Shown here one piece after another: positions 1 to 8,349 of a stretch of DNA of 64,000 nucleotides. The notes beneath the pieces are model-generated. The model made no database searches and had not been told where the DNA came from. It saw only the letters and a program-made list of their open reading frames with translations. A program made the position numbers and the translations under genes. The stretch comes from Ignavibacteria bacterium (GTDB taxonomy: Bacteria > Bacteroidota > Ignavibacteria > Tepidaquicellales > Tepidaquicellaceae), in NCBI GenBank assembly GCA_016704345.1, contig JADJAH010000001.1:406501-470500 (forward strand), written 5' to 3'. Within the stretch, counting starts at the first letter, position 1. Each line of letters begins with the position of its first letter.

Positions 1-136
1 CAGCTACTACTGCAATTACTACAATAATTCCAACCCATATTCCCGCTTGGAATATGTTTCCTATAACTTCGCAGCCTGTAGCTGTAATCGAAATTAAAGT
101 TATGCTTAGAATTGCCAAAAGTTTTTTCGTGTTCAT
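1..136 (-). CDS. Small lipoprotein, C-terminus outside the window
   Basis: The reading frame starts at the ATG whose complement is 134-136 and runs off the left edge. The first 45 codons give a basic start (MNTKK), a hydrophobic stretch and a lipobox-like TATGC around residue 21, then a second hydrophobic segment (GIWVGIIVVIAVV). This is the usual shape of the very short Bacteroidota lipoprotein/membrane peptides that sit beside general-stress genes. It is the last visible member of the minus-strand YtxH-DUF948-lmo0937 series, about 200 bases after the previous firm gene. Function is unknown. The lipoprotein call rests only on the N-terminus. Confidence 0.6.
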   Translation of the reverse strand, partial: MNTKKLLAILSITLISITATGCEVIGNIFQAGIWVGIIVVIAVVA

Positions 137-213
137 TTTATTGTTGTTTTAATATACCTTTTATTTTCTCACTTACTCATTTAATACTTCTCCTTCGTCA
201 TCTTCATTTTTCT

Positions 214-315
214 TCACCCAAGATCCGGTTTAGGGTCCATTCTGAACTCTAAACCGGGTTGAGTGTTCTGAGTTTTCATCGGCTGCAACTTCTTTTTTTC
301 TATACCCTTTTGCAT
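214..315 (-). CDS. Possible small stress peptide (33 aa), perhaps frameshifted
   Basis: A short frame from ATG at 313-315 to TGA at 214-216 encodes a basic peptide with the stretch QPGLEFRMDPKP. That pattern resembles the N-terminal extension of general-stress SDR oxidoreductases (Gsp39-like), which is a recollection and not a search. One base change near 216 would extend it into an acidic tail ending near 175. It lies in line with the stress operon. A 9-bp inverted repeat (CCGGTTTAG at 226-234, CTAAACCGG at 249-257) lies inside the frame, so the segment could instead be a structured spacer. Low certainty. Confidence 0.35.
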   Translation of the reverse strand: MQKGIEKKKLQPMKTQNTQPGLEFRMDPKPDLG

Positions 316-342
316 AATTCTCTTAGCCTTATTAGTTATTTA

Positions 343-492
343 TCATACAGGGTTTCTTCCCTGTATCAGCCTGAAGATTACAACTACCACTGCTATTACC
401 AACAGGACGTGAATAAATCCTCCCATTGTATAGGATGTTACCATTCCCAGTAACCATAAAACCACGAGTATTGCAAATATTGTCCACAACAT
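343..492 (-). CDS. lmo0937-family small membrane protein (DUF5670-like)
   Basis: A 49-residue protein begins MLWTIFAILVVLWLLG, continues with a YTMGGFIHVLLVIAVVVVI core and ends RLIQGRNPV. It has two hydrophobic segments separated by the conserved Y-T-x-G-G-F-I-H motif of the lmo0937 family, so it should be an inner-membrane peptide. The start is supported by a strong Shine-Dalgarno sequence (GGAGGA) seven to eight bases upstream, one of the best in the window. It follows the DUF948 gene by about 40 bases on the same strand. The family is often found with YtxH and other general-stress genes. Its biochemical role is not known. Confidence 0.85.
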   Translation of the reverse strand: MLWTIFAILVVLWLLGMVTSYTMGGFIHVLLVIAVVVVIFRLIQGRNPV

Positions 493-533
493 TTTAAATC
501 CTCCTTTTTGTTGTTTTAGTTTGAAAAAAATTA

Positions 534-962
534 TTAAGCTTCTCTGTTTGCGAGCTGAGAGTTGACCATTAGTTTTTGCTTAAAGGTCCTGTAACCATTA
601 GAAATTGCCGATACAAAATTCACACCATTAGCCAAAAGTTTTGTGCTGTAAAAGTGAGCAGCATTCAGAGTTTTGACTACAGCCTCACCTTTTGTTATGA
701 CGTTTTCTGAAACATCTTCAATCTTATGAAACTGAACTTTAGACCTCTCTACAATCTCCTTTAAGTCATCAGTTACGAATTTCATATCTGCTATCACAGG
801 AGATATCTGATTTGTGATCTCAATGACTTCGTTCTCTATTCTGGATATTGAAGACAAGAATTTTTTCAAAGAGATTATCAGGTATACCGCAAGTACAGAC
901 AATGTTGCGAAGAAGATTACTTCAGCAATTCCAATGATTAAATTTAAATCGATGGAGTTCAT
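534..962 (-). CDS. DUF948-like membrane-anchored protein (142 aa)
   Basis: The protein has one N-terminal transmembrane segment (about residues 8-30, LIIGIAEVIFFATLSVLAVYLII) followed by a long amphipathic helical region with the spaced V/I and polar pattern typical of DUF948/apolipophorin-like stress proteins. The longer open frame upstream was rejected because it overlaps the end of YtxH. The ATG at 962 lies one base after the YtxH stop (TGA-A-ATG), which fits translational coupling. Its place between YtxH and an lmo0937-like peptide suggests an envelope or general-stress role. No catalytic motif is visible. Confidence 0.75.
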   Translation of the reverse strand: MNSIDLNLIIGIAEVIFFATLSVLAVYLIISLKKFLSSISRIENEVIEITNQISPVIADMKFVTDDLKEIVERSKVQFHKIEDVSENVITKGEAVVKTLNAAHFYSTKLLANGVNFVSAISNGYRTFKQKLMVNSQLANREA

Positions 963-963
963 T

Positions 964-1512
964 TCAATATTTGTTTTTGTTTTTGTCGTAATTCGAACCC
1001 TGACTATAACTTTTGGATTTATCACTGCTTTTGTCGTAGTTCGAACCGAGACTGTAATTTTTGGATCTATCACTGTTTTTGTTTCGTTCGTCGTTATAGG
1101 CATCGACCCCGGACTTAACTGCATCTTTAACTACGGCAACTTCATTCTCGACCATTTCTTTTCCGTTTGACAGATAATCCTCAACTCCTTTTACAATGGA
1201 GTCTGCCTTCTCTTTACCCTGATCGATCAATTCACTGGCGCCTGTTGTAATTGACTCTACCTTATTCTTGCCATCGTCAAGCATAGATTCAGCTTTACTT
1301 TTTACATCCGCTATCATGTTTGATCCTTTTTCCTTGGCATTGATGTAAAGTTGATTTGCATCTCCAAGCACTTCATTACTTTTTTCCGAAATATCCATTC
1401 TCAATTCTTTACCGCTTTTGGGAGCGAACAACAATGCTGCTATACCGCCTATAACACTTCCGGTCACTAACCCGGATACGAAGCTTTTTGGTTTTTTTTC
1501 TTCTCTGAACAT
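964..1512 (-). CDS. YtxH domain-containing stress protein
   Basis: A 182-residue protein starts MFREEKKPKSFVSGLVTGSVIGG and has the YtxH hallmark: a glycine-rich membrane segment followed by LFAPKSGKELR. After that comes a long charged helical region (about residues 40-140) and a Ser/Asn/Tyr/Lys-rich tail with three imperfect repeats of the type KSYSQGSNYDK. The ATG at 1512 is preferred over an earlier frame start because GGAG lies upstream at normal spacing. YtxH proteins belong to general-stress regulons in Firmicutes and Bacteroidota. Here it leads an operon and lies downstream of a sigma-54-type promoter at 1640-1655. Confidence 0.85.
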   Translation of the reverse strand: MFREEKKPKSFVSGLVTGSVIGGIAALLFAPKSGKELRMDISEKSNEVLGDANQLYINAKEKGSNMIADVKSKAESMLDDGKNKVESITTGASELIDQGKEKADSIVKGVEDYLSNGKEMVENEVAVVKDAVKSGVDAYNDERNKNSDRSKNYSLGSNYDKSSDKSKSYSQGSNYDKNKNKY

Positions 1513-2088
1513 TTTCTTTTCTCCTTTATGTTTAAATTTTAAAGAAAGTTGGTGTGTATGGATGAACAAGAGACTATACTTCTGCTCTTCACTATTCTAA
1601 ATTAGAATCATACATCAACTGTCCTTTACAGTATACTAATGCAATTTCGGTGCCACATAGATTAAGGATGTTTTATGTGTGCTTTTCAGCATTTATTCTC
1701 GTATTAAAAGAGATATTGCCAATAATGTCAGCAATGTCAGTGTCTATTAAAAAATAGTTAGTGGTCAATAGATTCAATAATGAACTTCGAATCCGTAAGA
1801 ATTTTCTTCCCTCTTAAGCTCCTCCAAATGAACTTTTAAACCAAAAGTTAAAATCATACGAACTACTAAACACTATGTTATTCGATTTAATGTTTACAAG
1901 GAAGGAATTTTGCAGAAACAGCTATGAAAAGTCTGATGTAAGTTTGTCTACTTGTCATTGCTAACACATTAAAACTATGAATTCAAACAAAATACTGTTT
2001 AACTGTTCATAAATTAAAATGTATTTATTGATATTGTCAAAATCTATAAGTTCCTCTAGTCGATCATTCACATTTCCATAGCATTTTT
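1513..2088. promoter_or_regulatory. Divergent regulatory region between stress operon and kinase
   Basis: These 576 bases separate the divergent YtxH operon and histidine kinase genes and hold no convincing gene. Visible elements are the sigma-54-like promoter at 1640-1655 (minus strand), a direct repeat of AATGTCAG around 1723-1740, and a 7-bp inverted repeat AACTTTT/AAAAGTT at 1831-1849. The last two lie roughly 70-190 bases upstream of the promoter, the usual distance for activator sites. Calling them activator sites is a guess. Confidence 0.5.
1640..1655 (-). promoter_or_regulatory. Sigma-54 (-24/-12) promoter for the YtxH operon
   Basis: Read on the minus strand the sequence is TGGCACCGAAATTGCA. 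It matches the sigma-54 consensus TGGCACRNNNNTTGCW at every defined position except R. GG and GC are separated by exactly ten bases. It points at ytxH and would start RNA near 1628, about 115 bases before the ATG. An NtrC-type, sigma-54-dependent regulator is encoded a few kilobases away, which makes a chance match less likely. Confidence 0.7.
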
Positions 2089-5000
2089 ATGAAATCCAAC
2101 ATTACGACAAAATTATCACGCAGCTATCTGAATCTCGAGAATAAATTACCGCTGGAAAAATTTATTCCTTCTGCATTCTTGATCTTTCTTCTGATTGTTT
2201 TCATTTTAAGCATATTTACTTTCAGAAATATTGAGAGATACAAGAGTGATATGGACTTGATAAGTCATACAAATGAAATAATCAAAAAGCTTGATGCTGT
2301 TTATACTCATAATATGCAGCTCACTTTGATCAACAGAGGGTATTCAATAATTAAAGACAAGATTTATTACCCAAGATTTGATTCAGTCAGGCAAGTATTA
2401 AATACTGACATATCCGAATTAAATATTCTTGTGAAGAATGATCCTGAATATGTCAGTCTTGTTAAATCTTTGGATTCCTTAAGCTCGGTGAATATGCAAA
2501 TTAATGAACTTCAGGATTTGAGTGTTACTGAACAGAAGGAAATTACCGAAATCGGTCGGATAAATTTCAGTGACATTGACAGGATCATACAATTCATTAC
2601 AAATGATATGAATTCAATATTGTCAAATCGAAAAGAATCAGCAGAATCTGCAAACGATACCATTCAGTTATTCATTATTACAACAGGGCTGTTTTCCTTT
2701 CTAGTAGTTGGAATCTCATTATACGTATCAGACAGATTAATCAAAAACAAAAGCAAAGCTGAAGATTTGCTTTATAAATCTTATGAAGAACTTGAAGACC
2801 GAGTAGAGGAACGTACACTTGAGCTGCGGGATTCGAATGAAAAACTTAATGAAGAAATTGCAATAAGGGAAAGGACTGAATCGACTCTGCGCGAAAGCGA
2901 GCAGAGATTTAAGATGATGGCGGATTCCGCTCCGGTACTTATCTGGCTATCTGATACAGAAATGCTGCGTACATATTTTAATCAGGTGTGGGTCGCATTT
3001 ACCGGCAGAAAACATGCACAGGAGATTGGAAACGGATGGGTGGAAGGAGTTCACAAAGATGACCTGAAGAAATGTTTAGACACTTATTTTAATTCATTTA
3101 CAAACCGGGAAGTATTTGAAATGGAGTACCGGCTGAGAAGTGGTAACGGTGATTACCGCTGGATCCTTGAAAAAGGAATTCCAAGGTATGAAGGAGATGA
3201 CTTTGCGGGATACATCGGGAGCTGTATAGATATTAATGAAAGGAAACAAAACGAAAACTATTTACAGATACAATATGAAGTCTCAAAGACCTTATCCGAA
3301 TCCAAGACAATAGAAGAAGCGTCAAGGATTCTTCTGAAGAATGTCTGCATGGGAATAAACTGGAATTTCGGAATATTATGGATGGCTGATGAGAAGAATG
3401 AAGTTTTAAACGCGGAGTCTTTCTGGTGTGAGGATGATAATGAAGTAAAATTATACTCGGAATTACAAAATCCTTTCAAAAATTTTAACAAGGGTGTTGG
3501 TTTTCCGGGAATCGTATTCCAGGATGGAAAATCAAAATGGTCAGGAGATATAGGCAATGATAAGAGTTTTCTTCGAAAAGATGCTGCCATAAAAATGGGT
3601 TGGAATTCGGCTATGAGCATTCCTGTCTCGAATGGTATTGAAGTAATTGCTGTGATAGAATGTTTCAATAAAAAGAGCATTGAAGAAAAACAGGAATTGT
3701 TTGATGTTCTTGAATCTGCAGCAAGACAGATCGGTAATTTCATCGAAAGAAAAAGAGCAGAAGAAAAACTCAGACTATCGAATCTTGAGCTCGAAGAAAA
3801 AGTCAGGAACAGAACTTCTGAACTGGCATCTGCTCTTACAAAATTAACCCTGGAAAGTGAAGAGAAGGACCGGATACAAAACAGAATTAAACTTTTTGCG
3901 CATGCCATTAGAAGTATTAAAGATTGTGTATATATTACAGATCTTGGTAACAATACTCTTTTTGTAAATCCCGCATTTGAAATAACATACGGTTATAATC
4001 AGAAAGATATTCTCGGGAAAGAGATACCGATAATGAGCGCTTATGAACTAAGTCCTTCATTACGAAATGATATAGTGAACAAAACTCTGCATGGCGGCTG
4101 GAGAGGAGAGTTGATGACGGCTAAGAAGAACGGAGAAGAATTCTGCACTTATCTGTCAACATCTGCAATTAGAAACGAGGAAGGAGAAGCAGATGCAATA
4201 GTTGGTATTTGTCAGGACATTACGGATTTGAAAAATACTGAAGAGATCATAAAAAAACGAAATAATCTGCTCAATGTCCTTAATGATGTGATCCGATTCA
4301 CAAACCGGACCTTTGATTTCAGAAATGCAATTTTTTATTCAATTAATAAAGTATGCGAATACACTCACTGGGAAATTGGGCATTGCCTCCTTGTTAAAGA
4401 TAATATATTGTGTTCATCACGTATCTGGAATGAAGACATAGCTGATGAATATTTGACTTTTAAAGAGACAGCTGAGAAAATAACATTTGATACGTCGGAA
4501 GGCTATCCCGGCAGAACTTATTTTGAAGGATTAGCTTCCTGGATGAGCATTAAGGATCTTACGGATCGCAAAGTGTTCAAACGCCAGGAAGTAGCAGAGA
4601 AGCTTGAATTGAGAACGGGAATTTGGGTTCCTATAGTAATGGAAAACGAAGTCATCGGTGTTCTCGAATTTTTTAAGAAAGGCGAAGAAATAATAGATCA
4701 TGAGATACTTGACTGCATAATTAACATTGGAATAGAATTGGGAAGTCTTTGTGAAAAGTTAGATACAATCAGCAAGATTAAGCAAAATGAAAAAATTCTA
4801 AATGATGCGCAGCATATTGCAAAGCTAGGCAGCTGGGAATGGGATGTTGTGAATGATATTATAATATGGTCAGATGAAATGTATAATATTTATGAATTGA
4901 AGAAAGAGGAATTTGATCCGACTTTCGAAGCATTTCTTGCGCGGATTCATAACGATGATGCAAAAATGACAGAGCACATTATCCGTAATGCATTTGAAAA

Positions 5001-5883
5001 CAAATTGCCTTTTAATTTTTATCACCGGATAGTAACTCCTTCCGGAAAGATCAAAAGCTTAAAAGCTCAGGGTCAAGTTTATCTTGATGAATATGGTAAA
5101 GTCATCCGGATGTTCGGGACCGGTCATGATGTAACGGAAATCAGAGAAGCTGAGGAAGAGCTGAAAAGTACAAATGAAAAACTGATTCAGGCTCAAAAGG
5201 AACTGATCTATACAGAGAAGTTTGCTGCTTTGGGAAGATTTTCTTCAGGAATTGCACATGAGATCAGAAACCCTCTTGCAAACATTAATAGTTTGGCTCA
5301 GCTGATAGAGAAGACTGATATGAATGAAAAGAACAAAAGGCGATTGAATTATATTATTACTAATGTTGATATAGCAAATAAAATCATAAAGAACCTGCTT
5401 AGCTATGCTTCTCCTGAAGATCTTGATTTCAGGAATGTTAACTTAGTTGATATGTTTAACGGTATTCTGGAAAGTGTAGAGGCAAGATGTAACAGTAATA
5501 AAATAAAGGTCATAAGAAATTTTCCGGAAGATCTACCTGTACTGTATTTTGACAAGCTAAAACTGGAGAGCGCTTTTATGAACTTTATTTCGAATTCAAT
5601 TGATGCCATGATTGATGGAGGAATTCTTACAGTTAATATTTCCGAAGACAGAGCTTACAATGAAATAATAATTGATATAATTGATACAGGCATAGGAATT
5701 CCGCCTGAGAACATGGATAAAATACTGGAACCCTTTTTTACCACTAAAGACAACGGCGTTGGATTGGGAATGGGTTTAGCGCATCAGACGATCCGTCTTC
5801 ATAAAGGAACTTTCAGTATTCAAAGTAATTACGGTGAAGGAACACAAATTGAAATTAAATTACCTGTAAACAAAAAAGAATAA
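2089..5883 (+). CDS. Membrane-bound multi-PAS/GAF sensor histidine kinase
   Basis: A 1264-residue kinase. Transmembrane segments at about 26-46 and 190-212 enclose an extracytoplasmic helical sensor region. They are followed by a coiled coil, PAS at ~267-390, GAF at ~390-560, another coiled coil, PAS at ~600-735, GAF at ~740-905, PAS at ~910-1030 and the kinase core. The H-box is FSSGIAHEIRNPLANI with phospho-acceptor His1057. The N-box is NFISNSIDAM, and the ATP lid has DTGIGIPPENM and GVGLGMGLA. There is no receiver domain. The stop overlaps the start of the NtrC-type regulator, so the two form an operon. Five intracellular sensor domains suggest integration of several signals; ligands cannot be told. 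It diverges from the YtxH stress operon. Confidence 0.92.
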   Translation: MKSNITTKLSRSYLNLENKLPLEKFIPSAFLIFLLIVFILSIFTFRNIERYKSDMDLISHTNEIIKKLDAVYTHNMQLTLINRGYSIIKDKIYYPRFDSVRQVLNTDISELNILVKNDPEYVSLVKSLDSLSSVNMQINELQDLSVTEQKEITEIGRINFSDIDRIIQFITNDMNSILSNRKESAESANDTIQLFIITTGLFSFLVVGISLYVSDRLIKNKSKAEDLLYKSYEELEDRVEERTLELRDSNEKLNEEIAIRERTESTLRESEQRFKMMADSAPVLIWLSDTEMLRTYFNQVWVAFTGRKHAQEIGNGWVEGVHKDDLKKCLDTYFNSFTNREVFEMEYRLRSGNGDYRWILEKGIPRYEGDDFAGYIGSCIDINERKQNENYLQIQYEVSKTLSESKTIEEASRILLKNVCMGINWNFGILWMADEKNEVLNAESFWCEDDNEVKLYSELQNPFKNFNKGVGFPGIVFQDGKSKWSGDIGNDKSFLRKDAAIKMGWNSAMSIPVSNGIEVIAVIECFNKKSIEEKQELFDVLESAARQIGNFIERKRAEEKLRLSNLELEEKVRNRTSELASALTKLTLESEEKDRIQNRIKLFAHAIRSIKDCVYITDLGNNTLFVNPAFEITYGYNQKDILGKEIPIMSAYELSPSLRNDIVNKTLHGGWRGELMTAKKNGEEFCTYLSTSAIRNEEGEADAIVGICQDITDLKNTEEIIKKRNNLLNVLNDVIRFTNRTFDFRNAIFYSINKVCEYTHWEIGHCLLVKDNILCSSRIWNEDIADEYLTFKETAEKITFDTSEGYPGRTYFEGLASWMSIKDLTDRKVFKRQEVAEKLELRTGIWVPIVMENEVIGVLEFFKKGEEIIDHEILDCIINIGIELGSLCEKLDTISKIKQNEKILNDAQHIAKLGSWEWDVVNDIIIWSDEMYNIYELKKEEFDPTFEAFLARIHNDDAKMTEHIIRNAFENKLPFNFYHRIVTPSGKIKSLKAQGQVYLDEYGKVIRMFGTGHDVTEIREAEEELKSTNEKLIQAQKELIYTEKFAALGRFSSGIAHEIRNPLANINSLAQLIEKTDMNEKNKRRLNYIITNVDIANKIIKNLLSYASPEDLDFRNVNLVDMFNGILESVEARCNSNKIKVIRNFPEDLPVLYFDKLKLESAFMNFISNSIDAMIDGGILTVNISEDRAYNEIIIDIIDTGIGIPPENMDKILEPFFTTKDNGVGLGMGLAHQTIRLHKGTFSIQSNYGEGTQIEIKLPVNKKE

Positions 5884-7229
5884 TGGAAAAAATATTGATC
5901 GTTGATGACAATGAAATTCTAAGATTTACTTTAACAGAGCTACTGGAAGAATCCGGATTTGAATGCACTGCTTTTGAAGAAGGAACTTCGGCGCTGAAAG
6001 AAATCAAGGAACATCATTACGGAATGGTAATTCTCGACATGCGCCTTCCGGGTATGAACGGACTTGATGTTTTGAAAAAGATAAAAGAATCGGATCCTTC
6101 TCTGCCGGTCATAATACTGACTGCGTTCGGTGATATTAAAACTGCCGTCGAATGCATGAAACAGGGCGCTCATGATTTTATTACAAAACCTTTTGATAAT
6201 GATGCAATAATTTTGACGATCAAGAAATCGCTTGAGCTGAAATATTTAAAACAGGAAGTAAACATACTCCGCAAAAAATTAGATGAAAATTACAGAGCCG
6301 GAGAAGTCATCGGAAATTCCGATGTAATGAAGAAGGTCTTTGAGCAGGTAGCTATTGTCGCCCCCACAAATCTGAGTGTGTTGATAGAAGGAGAAAGTGG
6401 AACAGGTAAAGAAGTAATTTCTTGTATGATTCACTCTTTGAGTGACAGGAGGACCAAACATTTTATTGCAGTTGACTGCGGTGCAATCCCGGAGAGTCTC
6501 ATTGAGAGCGAATTATTTGGTCACGAGAAAGGCGCGTTCACGGATGCAAAAAATGCCAAGGAAGGAAAAGTCGAACTTGCAAATGGAGGGACGATATTTC
6601 TTGATGAGATCACAAATCTTTCGGATTCAAATCAGATAAAACTGCTGAGGGTAATTCAGGAAAGAAAGGTAACAAGACTCGGTGCGAAGGAAGCTATAAA
6701 ACTCGATATCCGGATAATAGCAGCGACAAATATTAAGTTGGCTGAAGCTGTAAACAATCAGAGATTCAGACAGGATCTGTATTACAGGTTAAACGAGTTT
6801 CATCTCGAACTTCCTCCTCTCAGGGAAAGGAAAGAAGACATAAATTTATTTGTAGAACACTTCATAAATGATGCCAATAAGGAACTGAACAGAAACGTTA
6901 AGCAGATGTCTGACAATGTTATGGAGAAACTCATTAACCATACATGGCAGGGAAATGTAAGAGAACTGCGGAATGTAATACGCCGGGCTGTTCTATTATC
7001 TAAAGGAGAAATAATAACATCAATCGACATTCCTGACGAAATAAATTATCAAACTTCCTATTCAACACAAGCTCCTGCATCGATCTCCGGAATTACAAAG
7101 GAGATAGAAAAAGAGATGATCATCAAAGCCATTCAGGAAGCAAATGGAAACAAATCAAAAGCTGCTATGATCTTGAATATGAATGAAAGAACATTTTACA
7201 GAAAATTAAAAAATCTTGGCCTAAGTTAA
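5883..7229 (+). CDS. NtrC-family sigma-54-dependent response regulator
   Basis: A 448-residue regulator with receiver (residues 1-~120, acidic pocket D8/D9, phospho-acceptor Asp52 in VILDMRLPG), AAA+ domain (~135-370) and a C-terminal Fis-type helix-turn-helix (~405-446). Walker A is GESGTGK at 170-176, with Walker B around GTIFLDEI. The sigma-54 contact loop reads GAFTDA (217-222) where GAFTGA is usual. The gene overlaps the kinase stop and is surely its partner. The nearest candidate target is the sigma-54-like promoter of the divergent YtxH operon. Target assignment is inference; family assignment is firm. Confidence 0.94.
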   Translation: MEKILIVDDNEILRFTLTELLEESGFECTAFEEGTSALKEIKEHHYGMVILDMRLPGMNGLDVLKKIKESDPSLPVIILTAFGDIKTAVECMKQGAHDFITKPFDNDAIILTIKKSLELKYLKQEVNILRKKLDENYRAGEVIGNSDVMKKVFEQVAIVAPTNLSVLIEGESGTGKEVISCMIHSLSDRRTKHFIAVDCGAIPESLIESELFGHEKGAFTDAKNAKEGKVELANGGTIFLDEITNLSDSNQIKLLRVIQERKVTRLGAKEAIKLDIRIIAATNIKLAEAVNNQRFRQDLYYRLNEFHLELPPLRERKEDINLFVEHFINDANKELNRNVKQMSDNVMEKLINHTWQGNVRELRNVIRRAVLLSKGEIITSIDIPDEINYQTSYSTQAPASISGITKEIEKEMIIKAIQEANGNKSKAAMILNMNERTFYRKLKNLGLS

Positions 7230-7270
7230 CTCATGTTTTTGTTTCTCACAATTAGGAAACAACATATTTT

Positions 7271-7357
7271 GCCATTGTTCGGTCTTCCCAAAAGTTTGCA
7301 TTGCGTTCAAGTGATTCTTTTTGCAGTCCCAGCAAACTTTTTGGTCACGAACTACCG
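7271..7357. repeat. Intergenic repeat family A, copy 1
   Basis: The arms CCCAAAAGTTTGC (7287-7299) and GCAAACTTTTTGGTCAC (7332-7348) can fold into a hairpin with a ~32-base loop. The same arms and flanks recur at 59066-59135 (inverted) and 63081-63156. It lies between the response regulator and the rpoD terminator. Confidence 0.7.
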
Positions 7358-7375
7358 ATTCGAAAATGTTCTGGT

Positions 7376-7403
7376 GTAGAGACGGATAATTATCCGTCTC
7401 TAC
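7376..7403. repeat. Perfect 28-bp palindrome
   Basis: Each half is GTAGAGACGGATAA, so the 28 bases are a perfect inverted repeat without a loop. A degenerate relative (cggataatc ... acgtctctctac) lies beside repeat family A at about 59150-59170, so the two motifs seem to travel together. It could act as a terminator for the regulator gene, but no T-run follows. Confidence 0.6.
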
Positions 7404-7431
7404 TTCTTACTTACATGACTTTCCACAACAA

Positions 7432-7466
7432 TAAAAAAAAAGCCCGCACATCTAATGCACGGGCTC
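7432..7466 (-). terminator. Rho-independent terminator of rpoD
   Basis: On the minus strand GAGCCCGTGCA and TGTGCGGGCT form a ~10-bp GC-rich stem with a 5-base loop, followed by eight or more T. It lies about 25 bases after the rpoD stop codon. Confidence 0.9.
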
Positions 7467-7491
7467 TTAAAAAACGAGACTAAATAAATTT

Positions 7492-8349
7492 TTATTGACC
7501 CAGGTAAGTCTTAAGAGCCTTGCTTCTGGAAGCTTGTCTTAATCTCCTGATAGCCTTTTCTTTTATCTGTCGTACTCTTTCTCTTGTTAACTTATACTTG
7601 TCACCAATCTCTTCAAGCGTGAGCGGGTTTTCTTTCTCAAGACCGTAATATAGTTTCACAACTTCCTTTTCTCTTTGTGATAATGTGTCAAGAGCTCTGT
7701 CAATCTCTATTCGAAGTGAATCTTTCATCAAATTTACGTCCGGCATTTTTTCCTGCTTGTCGGGCATGATGTCGATAAGCTTTGTGTCTTCACCGTGTAT
7801 GCTTGGTGCATCAACCGAAACGTGTCCTCCGGAATTCTTCAGCGTCTCCTGAACTTCCCAAATACTCATATCAAGTTTCTCAGCTATCTCAAGAACGTTC
7901 GGAGCTCTTTCATTCTTCTGCTCAAGTTCGCTGATCGTCTTTGCGATCTTACTCTTTTGCTGAACAATATTGAGCGGAAGCCTTACTACTCTTGATTGCT
8001 CGGCAAGTGCCTGAAGTATTGACTGCCTGATCCACCATACCGCGTAAGAAATAAACTTGAATCCTCTTGTTTCATCAAATTTCTTAGCGGCTTTTATCAG
8101 TCCAAGATTTCCTTCGTTGATCAGATCATTCAAAGACAGTCCCTGATTCTGATATTGCTTTGCAACACTCACAACAAATCTCAGATTTGCCTTTACCAGT
8201 GAATCCAGCGCTTTCTTATCTCCCTTCTTGATTCTCTTCGCATATTCAATCTCCTGTTCAACGGAAAGGGGCGTTGTCTTGCTGATCTCTTTGAGGTAGA
8301 TATCAGTTGACTGGTTCTCCCTGCTTGTATACTGTTTCCCTAATTTCAT
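7492..8349 (-). CDS. rpoD: RNA polymerase primary sigma factor (RpoD/SigA)
   Basis: A 285-residue sigma-70 factor with a region 1.2 start (DIYLKEISKTTPLS), region 2 (NLRFVVSVAKQYQ, LIQEGNLGL-like INEGNLGLIKAAKKF, FISYAVWWIRQSI), region 3 and region 4 (LTLEEIGDKYKLTRERVRQIKEKAIRRLR). There is no long N-terminal region 1.1, which matches the compact primary sigma of Bacteroidota and not a proteobacterial RpoD. It overlaps the PIN-domain gene by four bases (ATGA), so it is cotranscribed with that gene, and it ends at a clear terminator. Finding the housekeeping sigma at the end of a broken S10 operon is unusual. Confidence 0.95.
   Translation of the reverse strand: MKLGKQYTSRENQSTDIYLKEISKTTPLSVEQEIEYAKRIKKGDKKALDSLVKANLRFVVSVAKQYQNQGLSLNDLINEGNLGLIKAAKKFDETRGFKFISYAVWWIRQSILQALAEQSRVVRLPLNIVQQKSKIAKTISELEQKNERAPNVLEIAEKLDMSIWEVQETLKNSGGHVSVDAPSIHGEDTKLIDIMPDKQEKMPDVNLMKDSLRIEIDRALDTLSQREKEVVKLYYGLEKENPLTLEEIGDKYKLTRERVRQIKEKAIRRLRQASRSKALKTYLGQ

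Noticed and set aside
259..453. 64-codon plus-strand frame
   Set aside because: It is antisense to the lmo0937-like gene at 343-492, which has a strong ribosome site and a recognisable family.
7301..7483. 60-codon plus-strand frame after the response regulator
   Set aside because: It crosses repeat family A, a perfect palindrome and the rpoD terminator; non-coding.
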